Part shown: one piece after another, positions 38,601 to 51,500 of the stretch | Layout of the letters: the number at the start of each line of letters is the position of its first letter | How positions within the stretch are numbered: the first letter of the stretch is position 1 | Assembly (NCBI RefSeq): GCF_000699445.3 | Contig: NC_067195.1 | Location: 55,594,465 to 55,658,464 of the forward strand | DNA: 64,000 nt | Source of the DNA: Schistosoma haematobium | Lineage: Eukaryota > Platyhelminthes > Trematoda > Strigeidida > Schistosomatidae | Direction of reading: 5' to 3' | Notes under the pieces: model-generated | The model's database searches: none | Told to the model about the DNA's origin: nothing | What the model saw: only the letters and a program-made list of their open reading frames with translations | Translations under genes and position numbers: made by a program

Positions 38601-41600
38601 AAACACAAATGTACTACTTACTCAAATTATTCCGTTAAAAAGGTCTCCGGTTTCTCATTTTTAATTTAATTCCTTACTTGTCACCGACAACAGAATCTCA
38701 GAATAAGAAAAATATGTATGAAAAGTGGCAGTAACTTGATTAGTTAATACTTTTTCAACAGTAATAGTATAGAGATTCAAATGGTTACTTAGCTATGATC
38801 TTTTGGTTCTATTTCTGTTCCTTTATCCGGACGGATTAGTAAGATATTCCCGTTCATTCTAATGCATTATAACTGATGAGTGCTTTTTTAGTTAAATTGA
38901 TTTTCCAGCCTTGTTTTCATAAACTTAAAAACGCCGTCAAATTAGAATGTTATAATTCTAAAGAAAACTTCGATAATGCAATGAGAAGGCGAAGTTTATC
39001 AGAATTATGTGATATATTTGCGCAATACATTTCGAAAGAAAACGTTAAACAGATCATGCTTTTCACTAATAAGATTTTCAAATTCAATTTGTGTAGGTTG
39101 GAAACTATCCTTCGCAGAATAATCACAATATTTTTAACCCGTAGATAGAGCTTGGATCTTATGGACGTGAATATTACTCTTGGAATGATCGTGTATATGT
39201 TTTTTTTTTCGGTCGTTCAGCGAATACTTTCTGACTGACAGCTGCTTGTAGAGGATTTTCAAGTTTAGTCACATCTTGAGATGTAGATTTGGTCGTATTG
39301 GAAATCTAATTTTCAATATAAATTAGTAGTTCGGTTAGAAATTCGATCCAGCACATAAAATCTATGATTTTCCTTTTTAGTTAATTCTTTCACCTGTACC
39401 TGTGTTATATCTGTGGGGATTAAGATATACTGTTTTGGAGTTTAAAGTATTTTATTTAAGTCAGTGCACTTAATGAACAGCTTTGGATATAAACTTGTTG
39501 TGAAGAAGTTTTTGAAATAATTGTTATAATTTCTGAAGTTTATTATTTATTATGACCACAATGTCGTTGAGTTAGGTATTTTGGTATGTATAGTTTTAAT
39601 GTTATATATCCGTTCTCCTTACATAATGTAAATGAATGTTAACGAAAATTATTGATATCATACTTTGATGACTTTTATTTATATACTTGTTTTGTTGTTT
39701 TCGAGCTAGTTGAATATTCAGTTTTGTCATTTTTATAATAAAAAAGTTCTTGTGTAATACATCTTCAAAGCACCTGTATATTATTTGTTTTATTTAGTTG
39801 ACTGCATCAACGGCAAAGGGGAAAATTACAGAGGTTTAGCTACTATGCCAGAATGTAAACCATGGACTAATCTGTTTGTTCTCGATGATAATATTCAGAA
39901 TCTACAACCTGGTATTTGGCCTGGTTTTTACAGTTTAAACAGTTTCACTTTCCCTAGAAGTTTAGGTCTTGAAGCCAGTTCGTCAGCCGTGTGTCGCAAT
40001 CCGTCTGGTTTGGCATCAAGACCATTCTGTTTAAGTCGAAAAGGCAACAAAGAAAATTTTCCAGATGTATCTATGAAGTCAAAGCCTAATCACTTGGAAG
40101 AATGGTATTTAACTTCTTGTTATCAAATTCCTCAGTGTTCAGAGACCAGTAACAACAGTGATTATCATCATAACTGGACCATTGGTGATGTATCGCTTAG
40201 TGGTCTAGAAGCAGCAGAGGCTCAGCTACAGGTATGTTTTATGGTAGCATTTGAAGTGTTTTTTTATTATTAACAGTTAAATACAATGTATATTCATTCA
40301 TGTGGCTTTGTTAATAAATGATACGACAAATCACAATTTATTACGTTGTTTTAGTTTATTAAGAAATTTATTTATCTTTTTTCATCGGATTTCATCATTT
40401 GTATGATTATGTTAGAGAACTTTTCCCTAGATAAGGATTGTTTGTTTTCACGTTAATAAAAGATGAACTGTCACAATATCACTGTAATTGATTTGGAAAC
40501 ATTGTAAGATGAAAATTGCTATATCGTCGAATAAATCTTTCTTAACAAAAATAAAGGTTAATAAGATCTTTTCTATTGCTGCGCATTTCTCTTATTGTGT
40601 CTTGTCAATAATCAGTGTGGAGTTGTGGAGATTAAGTTTTTGATTGAGATCATGAATCGATTAATGTTATACCACCATTAAGAACCTGGAAGGACTGGAC
40701 GGCCCTTTCGTTCTAGTATGGGATTCCTAAGCAGTGTGCACCCACGATCCCACACACGGGACTCGAACCCAGGACCTTCCGTCTCGCGCTCAAACGTTTA
40801 ACCTCTAGACCATTGAGACGGCATCCGACGGTGGTCATGTCTAACTTCAATCAATCCACTAGCCAATCTGTGTTAAAGACAGGCATCTACCTCAGACAAT
40901 GGTAGATGGTCGCGAAATCGCTTTATCCTCATCTATTTTAATCAGTCTTCTTTTTTTCACAAATTGATTAGTTCTTTATCAGTTTGAACAACGTGAGCAT
41001 TAAACGTTATTGACAAAACTAGTTTGCTTTTACTTCACTGATTTTGTTATCAAAAAACAGGATAACGAACAACCTTAACTAAATATCAAAGTAAATTTTA
41101 AGGTATAACATTCACTTTTCAAAAAAAAAGAATCCACTAACGTGGAAAACTATCCAAAAAAAATGTAGAAACAATATGTTCTAATCATCTCAAATGCGAA
41201 TATTATAAGGCAGAGAAAAAAATCTTTTCAGATTAGCAGTAAACGGTTAAATTGATAATGAAACATTTAATTAATTGTACAAAAAGTCTGTTATTAAAAG
41301 TTTACCGTTTTGCTTCCGGTCTCAATATAAGCTTTCTATTCATTTCGTTATAACAGATATAGTAAATAATAAATACAGATATTTGAAGTCTGTGTCTTAA
41401 GTAAATAATTTTAAGACCGTCGCATGGAAGCATGGTATTGAAAGGTTGGTTATTGGTAAGACTTTCGGTAACTCTATTTTTTCACATTATAATAACCACT
41501 TGATTGTCCATTGCCGTAGTTACGTTGCCTGTTCCAGTGATATGTAGGTCTCTTCTTTTTCAATGTTTCTTCTCCACCACTTATGATTTAGTCGTATGCT

Positions 41601-42502
41601 ACTGAAACCAGTGAAAAATAAGTATTAACTGAATAATGGAAATTTATGCATTCTAGTATTTTACAGATCATTTGTGCAACAGAATATTAATTATTTTGTG
41701 TTTAAAAACTCAAAGGGGACTCCATGACGCTCCTAAATAATTGGATGGTGAATGTTAATAGTCTTTATGTGTCCAATAATTTATCATTGGTCAGTAAAAT
41801 CTAATTAATTGGATTTCACTTAGAAAGTCGTTTAGTTGATAGATATTGTAAATTGAACCTTCAAAATGTTCCATTTTTGTTATTTACTAAACTTGATGTG
41901 TATTTCTTTACGAAACGAAATTTATTTAAATAACTTGTGTTTGTAAATGTGGACTTCTTGATGGAAGAGCTTGTGTCACAGTGGAAATCAATGTATTTAT
42001 TCCTTACCTTTCAACAGATGTGAGGGACTTAGTATCATTACATTTCGGATTCCTCATTATTCTAACTGTAATCTATATGCTTATTATTAGTATTGTATAT
42101 ATATATATAATCTTTATATAAAGTACATGTAATGTATTTATTGTTCTCACTCTTAACATTGTTGTTACCATTCAATATTAATAAGGAAAGTAATGTTCTG
42201 AATATTAACCATTTTTATCAATAAATTTACTACATAAGCATCAATATATATACGTCAATATATTTGTTTTACATTCGTATTCGTCTTAAAATTGTATCGA
42301 TTATTACTTTAAATATCGGAGGTCTTTCTTGTAATTTGTACAGAACAGTTAAATTGTCTGACTGGCTGTGTGCTACATGTACCTGCATTTATATTCATAG
42401 ACATATCCATAACTTAGTGCTCTGATATGTATGTCTTTCGTTCTCTCTATGTACCTTGTTCTCTATTTTTCTGGTAATCTTTACTCTAGAAGTTTACTAT
42501 AT

Positions 42503-42559
<57 letters not shown>

Positions 42560-45500
42560 TGACACGTTTCGTTGATTATTACCTGTAATTATGTTTTTTA
42601 ACAGATAGTTTCATGTCATGAATTAAGTTTTTTCAGTAAAAATTCAGTAGTATTCTACTATATTATTATACTACAATGGAATTGTTTTGTAGATTGTAGG
42701 TATTATCAAATAAGCCCTACATATGTTGGCTCTAAGTGTAATAGATAAGTAAAACGAAAACACTCTACCAACATATATATCATCAAATCATTGAAAGATC
42801 TAAATATCCACATGAAATATTCAATTTACTTTGAATTTCAACTAGCTGAAAGTAAAATCATATCTAGTGGTTCTTACCCCATCACCAAATTAAGTAGGTA
42901 TTTTTGTTTAGTTTGTTGTGGTTGGTATTCCCACCTCCGTACTTCATTTTCATAGTAAAATGACATACATATCTATTATTCTATCAGTAGGTTTTGATCC
43001 TCTTATCTACATCAAAGTAACCGAAGCATAGAAGTTAAAAAAAACTGATATGAAATTTTTAATCTTGGAAAATCCAACATTTTGTGTGATACATTCATGA
43101 TTTTTTTTCATATCACCATTTACGTGGCCATTGTTATTACTTAAAAGTGAATTAATTAAATTTATGAATAAATAACTGAATTTTAACCTAGTAATAGTTA
43201 GTGATATTTAGTATTGCGTTTATTTTGTGACGTGTACATGGAGTTACTAAAAAATAGCAAATCTTATAAAAAAAAATACTTAAAATGATCACTATTTTGA
43301 AAATCATCAGGTATGCTCACTGCCACCTCAGTGTTCACAAATATGTTGACAACAGAAAATGATTTGTAGTTAATTCAAGATGAATTTTAACAATTTGGTG
43401 AGGAAAATATAATGAAACATACTTTAGTTCTATATTACACAAAATTTAGTGGGCAAGACCGAAATTTTATGTGCCTTTTTAAAATTCTATTATTGTTATA
43501 TTATTGTAAAAGCGTTACTAGTGTATTTGATTAACAAATTCCTGTTCTTATATCTTAACATTGTCAAATCATAATGTTCTGAAAGTTTATCACAACGAAA
43601 ATTGTTACTGAAATAATTTTTTTGTATACTGTTTTGACATAAATAAGTTAATATCTGTGTGCTTTAATTTTAATTGTAACATATAAATTTTATTTGACAA
43701 ACTATTTAGACAATTATCGCTTGTTCAATTGTTGGACTGGTTATTTGTTTAATAATCATCGGTTGTATAATTTGGCTCATAAATCGTTGTTCTAGTAAAA
43801 ATATTGAAAATTCGGATATATACTTTTCTCAATTAGATTTTGACAAGCCTCAAATTACAGGAGATGTAAATAGTGTTAACGAAGAAAATGATGGAAAGAG
43901 ACAATTTTTTGAGCATCTCTATGATTCTACAGAAATTAACAAAGAAAAATATTTGGAGCGACGTAGAAAATTATTAACTCGTCGACGTAGACTTAGACAA
44001 CTTAATCCATGTTCCAAATGTATTCTTGGAGCATATTATCGTATTGTTGACTTCACACATTCATCTCATACAGCTAGTCAATCCCATTCAGTTTTTTCTG
44101 TTACACAATATACTGAAGATAAAAGCACGCCTTCAGCATCTAATCAAAATGTTATGTCTAATGTATGCCATAGTCGTTATTTATCATCTTTTTGCCCATG
44201 TTTCTGTTTATCTAATTTTCGCAAGAAATCGAAACACGATTCTCTCAAAATGACTCAATTTGTACATAGTTGTCCTGTAACTAAAAATGAATTGATTGAT
44301 GAAGAGTTTGAGGCTAATACATTGGGAATGCGAATGGATAAGTCAGTAGTTTATGTGACCAATGTGCCTACAATTATCTCACCTCCTAAAACAATCGATT
44401 CTTCACCAAATACTTGTGTGATCTGTGGAGTTGCTAGCAACCTTTTATCAGATACATGTTCATCTTGTCGTTGTTCTCAAAATAAACAAACTGGTGTTCC
44501 GTCTGCAGTAACTACAGATCATCCTATTAGTGGTGACTCTTGCTCAGATAATCACGTGTTGTTTGATGACCATGAGGTTGATTCAGAGTTTTCTCCAACT
44601 ACTCTTGGCTTGATTGAATCATCCTATTATTCACTATCATCTGGGTCTGCTGAATTAGGTTCTTCCATATTACCGGAAAAGTTATTTAATGTGGCCTCGA
44701 TGAATCACTTGCTACATCCAAAGTAAGTGTTGATTGCTTAACATAATTTATTCATTTACAGATTGAGAAACCTTTATGTCTACTTAGTTTCTTATTTATA
44801 TATACTCATAATGTAATATTATATAAAGAATGTGATCACATTCTTTTATGGTTTGTTAACAAAGTAATCTGATCATGTTGTGGTAGAATAAATACTTCAA
44901 TTGCCTAATGATACATTAGTCCTTGCTCTGTAATTGGATTCTAATTGCTAAAAAAGGAGACTTAACTGTCTGTTACTGAAATCCATCATATCAAACTTTT
45001 CAAGTAGAATATGCTTACATTTTTCCTCAGTAATCAATGTTTAAATTAATAACATAATTTCCAGTTATTTTAAAATCTCTGTTTCAGATTTAAATCACTG
45101 TGCTATCCTCGCAGTCGTCTGGTTGAAATATGTTGTTTAGCTAAACGTGCATTTGGTTGGATCATCTTAGTACATGCTCCAAATTTGAATAAACTAGTCC
45201 ATAGAAGACGTTTGTTAAGTTTAACAACTTCAGAAAGACTGGGTCTTGTCTCTTCTAGTTCACAAGAAAAAGAAAATACTATTGACGGTATAGAATTTTT
45301 AAAAATTCTTTTTAAATGTTTTTGATTAATAACTGCTTTTATGTTAATAAAAAGTATCTCAGTAATTATCCGATCGATTTGATTACTGCACATTTTACTT
45401 GGTTTAAACACGTATTAGGGAAACTAATAATGGTATGAATTATTGGCTAAATTGTCGATACATTTGACTGATAACTATTAGATCCTCGATATAGTCCACA

Positions 45501-48500
45501 TTTATCTGTTGCGTTTTAGGCAGCTGTTGTTCATGTAGACCTCTCCCTCACACACAAACTTTATGCCTCAAAGGTAGTACATAAACCTATACTCATTAAA
45601 CGAAATGACGTTTGAAATTTATAGTTCCATCATACCGAACCAATTAGATAAATTTTAAATCCAACTTTTGGCCAACCAACCTTTATCAGTTATCGAACAT
45701 GTGATCCTGATGTGAATAATGGACATTTGCTGTTTCGTCATAGTTTATTTAGAAATTAATCTCTCTGTACTGTAGATTAACAACATTGTTTTCTTTAAAA
45801 AATGTAATACGAGTTATTTTTTACCTAACCATAACTAGCCTGTTATCAGAAAAGTCTAAAATCATTGCATAGTCTATTTCTCAATTGTAATTGTTAAGTA
45901 TTCTATAAGTAAATGGAAGCAACTTTTAGTTTCTATAAAATATACAAATCATATTCTGTTGTTAAGGCCGTAGTTGTTTCGAAATTTTTGTAAACAAAAA
46001 AAAATATCTACAGTCCGTTGTTCATTAGCTTAACTGGTATATCTTTCGTCAAATTACACTATTATCACGAACGTTCTCAGTAATGAAGTAGTATTAGTGC
46101 CAGGAGTTGTACAATTCTCAACTGTTTCATCATTAAAACATACAACTGACCTTTGGTGGTTCACATTATGACCATCAATACTGTTTTCCATTTAAAACGT
46201 GGATTTACGATTTTGTTCGTAAGAGATACATCATTCCCAATATGTAATAGCAAATTCATCTGTGAGAAGGTTATGTTCTTCATTAGGTCTCTTAAATTGC
46301 CATCATGAAAGACTTTTAGCTACAACTCAGATGGCTCATCTAAATTTAGATTATCGTTTGCACTAACTTTCTGGAATGATTTTCAACGGAATTTTCCTAT
46401 CAGTTACCTGTCATGAAGCCTTGGCATAAATAAATACTCTCTAGGACTGGTATCCGTTGGTACATCACGACTCCTCGGCCGGAGTCCTGAAGATGTTACT
46501 ACTCAGTGGCTTAAGAAATTTTCATACATGGTTCGGAATTGAAACCACTGGGGATCTTGTCGTAGTTTTCTTTTAAATTCTTCATAAAATTAAGAGCAAC
46601 CTAAAATAAGCCTCTCTTGGTTGTGTTTTTAATCAAAATGTATGTCTTATAATATACTATTTTTGTTCACTTTATCGTTTTTTGATTGTACTCCTCTTTT
46701 CTCCCTTGCTTGTTCACAATAATATCTTTTTATTTTGTGTGAAGCATATTTATTTTAGTTCCCCTTTTTACAGGGATTTACGTATACATTTTATATTAAA
46801 ACCAGCACTTTTCTATCCTATTTCAATAATCATTAAATGATATTTGCTTGTTTTTTGAATTTCAGTGAAAATTTTGCATTGTTTTCTTGTCTTATTCACT
46901 TTATTGTCTCTACCTAAATGCAAAATATTGTCTCAATTTAACACCTAATTTCATGTTAGAAAATCAAATAAATTAGCTAGCATACCCTGAAAATAAGATA
47001 TATATGTATGTAAATGGATTTATGACACTTTCATTTAAAAAAATTTATTCAACATTTTTAGAAAGTTACCTTACTTTCTAGGTGTTCTTTTTTTCACAAG
47101 TTGATAGTATTTGACCATAGTGATTGATTTTATTATCATATCGTTTATTATCTCTTGTATGAACATGTTCACTGTACATTATAAGTAATATATTACCTAC
47201 TAGGAATTGATATATATTAGTCACCTTTATAGTGCTTACATTTATTTTTTCTTAGCCTTTTGAATGAATCCTCACTATAAACAACTGATTTACATCATAT
47301 TACAGTTATCAATTAAGAGATATAATATTGAAGTAACTCGGACTATTCACTTAAGATGCTTCTTTCCTTCCTTTCTGCTTTCATTTTTATGTTATCTTCA
47401 GCGAAAATTAGAAAAGAGATTATGTTCATAAAAGTCTCGGAGATTGAAACCAAAAATAACTTTAACATTTCACTTGGGAGTCTGGTCTAAGCGTCTGCAG
47501 GGAAATATTCAAACATTAAAATTATCGAATATAGATAGCGTTCACAAGATATGTGTACTAAACATATTCAATCATGTTAAGATATTTAAAAATATCGGTC
47601 TAGACTGCTGAGCAATACATTAGAGTTGCTTTTAATTCCAATCGTTTGAGGTTTTACAAGTAAAATTTCCTTTTTACTGTCTCCTATATATTCGGGACCC
47701 GACTATTTTGAAACTGTTCGTTTAAATTTTGACAAAAGTCTTTGCTGACCTTAAATGTTCCTGGATCAATAGAATGATACCTAAAGGACATAACTTTCAG
47801 TCATCAGAGTTGAAGATTTGAGTTTTTCAACGTCAAGATTATTATCACATGATGCTCTCACAAACATCGTTAAGTTGAATGTTGGATAAGCAAACTTGTA
47901 CTTGTTAGATGAATTATTATAAAACAGCGTCAATGTTTTCAATTTACACGTTTTATCATTGTAGATGTATTTTTGAGCACAAAAAGAAAGTCTCTTTTTT
48001 TAGGTAATATGTATTTTCTAAATGTAAACTTAATGTAATTTTATTGTATTTGATGGGTGTATAACCCTAGTCTTGTATACATCATACTTTTTATAAAGTT
48101 TAAATGAATTCATTTTCCTGGTACCTGGATACGAGCCACACTCTAAGTGCGAAGGCTAACGATAATACGTAGTTACTTAATTTATAGCAGGTGGAGCGGG
48201 GTTTGAACCTGTGAATTAATAATTAAATTCAAATACTTTAACCACTAAGCCACTACACATATACTATGGGATTTCGATCAAATCGATCTGTTAGAATTTT
48301 TTTGTTTTTCATTGAAGGTCAACCTAATGAAATAAAAGTGTGTAGTTGTTAGCCTTCATTTTTTATTTAAAGAGAACTTTTCAACTCAATGCAAAATGTA
48401 GTCTTTTACTCATCTTTGAAGTAAAATATCAGTCTTATAACAATGTTTTATTTGATATCATTATATCTAACAATAATGAATATTGTATACTCACTAGGTT

Positions 48501-51500
48501 AATAATACTTGAAATAATTTTCTTCCGTAAATTCGATTATTAAATCTTTGTGATAGTCAGAGTTTTAACGATTACATACTTGTAGACCTTATCTTTTAAT
48601 ATATATATAATCTTTTAAATTTTACTTCTAGTCCAGTCATCTTCCGATGAATCAAATAATTGTATTGCTGTACTGAAAATGATTCAAGGAGGTTCTAATC
48701 TGAAGGCGGAAGCTAATTTCCTTCGTGAAGCTGAAATATTGGTTGAATTACAGCATAGAAATATTATACAACTGTTAGGTATTGTAAAACTGTTCTATCC
48801 AATCCACCTTTATATTTGATAATAGATCTTGTAACTTTTTCAATTTTGCATTTGATTATTATTGGACTGTTTCACTTTTTAATCGTTTGCTTATTTTTTT
48901 TCAGTTTACTAACTTTCTAGGTTGAACTGAAGAGTTAATTAGTCACAGAATCACAATACATTATTTTGTGAATATATTACCCCCAAATGCCCTGGTACGG
49001 TCGAGGGTGGGGACAGTTAGCTCTCCCTCTCGAAATGTTCTCACATGGCAACGCGTATACAGCCACTGCCAGGAAGTCCTACTCACTGCCTTCTCGCAGC
49101 GCAAGTGCTGTTTACGGGATTGAGAGGACTGCATCTCCTGACGTTGCTCCACTGCCTTGTGAATCAGACCTTCAGGTCCAATGTCCTGGGAGTGACCACC
49201 TAAAAAAACCATCTGCTTCTGTCTGGGCACCCAGGCAGTATCACAGCCCACACAAAAACCAAGTGACTTGTGTGGCGCATATGTATTCGGTGCCCATTTG
49301 TGCCAATATTTATGTGTTCAAATAAATAAAACAACTAATGAGTACTTTAATTAATTCACTGTTAATTATCCAGATTCATTTCGTCAATCAAATCCAATTA
49401 ATTTGGCACAAATGTATGCTCATTTTTATCCTAGATTAATTTTATTAAATAAGTTTTTTTAATTTCGTGTGTTTGTGTCAGTTTTAATCCATATTCATTT
49501 ACTTGTAATTTGGTTTTAGGTGTTTGTATTCCACTGGAACCACTTTCACTCCTTATTGAATATATGCCTTTTGGTGATTTTTATTCATTTTTACGCCGAT
49601 ACACCGGTGAATCACCAGGATACAGTAAGTATATTTCTTACTTATTTCCCATTGTAGATTCTCTTGTAGGCACAGTCAACGGGGAAATAGTAAATTCATA
49701 TAGTCAAACCTTGTTACAGACTACAACGGTTCCTAAAAAGGATTTCATTAATGAATATCCTACCAATTTGAATGTCAAAATCCTCACTGAAATGGTGATT
49801 GATGCTTGTGAAGCTATGGTTTATTTAAGCGAATTGCATTATGTACATAGGTGAGTCTACTCTCATATGATGATAATTAGAATTCATTTAAGCGTTAAAT
49901 TACTTGTTAAAAGTTTATCGATTATAATTTGAAAGTTTCGTTAATTAGACTACGAAACTATTATCACTGAAGATAAAATCTCAGCGTGAGCAATAACGTA
50001 TGATATTTTGTTTCGTTGTCATAATAAGCTTCATTTTTGACTCAGGATTGCTAGAACTTTCAATGTAGTAAAATAACTGTTGGTGCTGTGCGGTGAAACT
50101 TATCTTTACTTAAAAGGTGGTAACATCTTCGTTCACCCAAGCCATCGTTGATAGATAAACATTCTACTTTATTTTTTGTTAATCAATTATAGTACATGTT
50201 ATATCGCATTGTTAATATGATAATCACTTTAAACAAAACAAACGGAAAGTTTTACATAAGATTAATCATGATTCTCATAGATTTAGTTTAAAAAAATATA
50301 ATAGAAGGTTCGTTTTTCCTTATCACTACCATGTGTTCCTTTCGGTTTTTTTATTTTATACAAATCTTGTCAAATCAGATAATAATTAGGTTCTGTATAT
50401 CAAGTTTTGTAGAGTGAATTTTACCTTAGATCAGAGAAAAAATGGTATTCATTACTCCTCAAATTCCTTTGGGGTTAGTATCACGTAAGTGCATATTTTA
50501 TTTTATAATTTAAGATCTTGACGATGAATACTGGAAAAAAAAAGTTAACAAATACTTGTTAGTCTATGAAAACCTTGGAGACAGTTAACTTTGTAACTTT
50601 TTAAAAGATTGTAATGTTAACTATCCGGTGATAGAGTGTCTTTTCTAAATCTACATTCATATTATTTTCTCATTGAATTCTAGTATGTTGTGCTATCTAT
50701 CACATGTGTGCAATGTGAATGATTTTATTATGAGGTATAATAATAGTATACAGCTGTTTTACTCCTGATATATATATACTCTGTTATTCATCAATTCGCC
50801 ACAGTTGTTCTGATGGTTTGGTTATCTCAACCAGACTTTTAAGTCTCAGACTTAACCCTTGGCACGATCACGGATGCACACTCCTGAAGAATCCCATACC
50901 AGGATGAAGCAGTTGTCTAGCACTTCCTGGTTTGTAGTAATTATATAAATGAGATCAGTCTGTAACGAATGCAATCTACAGACTACAAGTAATTAAGTAA
51001 TGATACTTAATAAATGACCAATTTCACAAAAAGAGATTTGATTGGTAATCAGTGGAAATAGTGTGAACTTTTGTAAAATATAAACTGGTCACATTTTTTG
51101 TCGAGGTCATTGAGATGAACGTTTGACTGGAATAAAACCATTAGTTCGTAAAACATCAACAACAAAAAAAGTGAGAGATACAAAATAATAGGATGAATTG
51201 TTACGTAAATGTAACTGAAGGAATTTGTGTATAACAAAGGTCAAAACCTAGACAGATATTTTGGATGAATAAAATTACTGATTTGTCTAATCTATAATTT
51301 TAAATAAAAATGTTCCTTTAGATGGTTTGTGGACAACTAATTGGTTTAAAGGTAAATGATATTATAATCGAATATAACTAGTTACATATAAATTACAACT
51401 CTGCTAAAGTAGTAACATACGACAATAAATAAGGAAATAATAACAGATATGAAACAGTACGGTATGCAAGAATTAGGAATGCTGCTAAATGACTTCATTT

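Noticed and set aside
38876..39148. 90-codon frame before the kringle exon
   Set aside because: No motif, and it does not fit the exon phases of the receptor.
48987..49325. 112-codon frame and the opposite 96-codon frame
   Set aside because: Both are in the GC-rich repeat, where stop codons are rare because of base composition.
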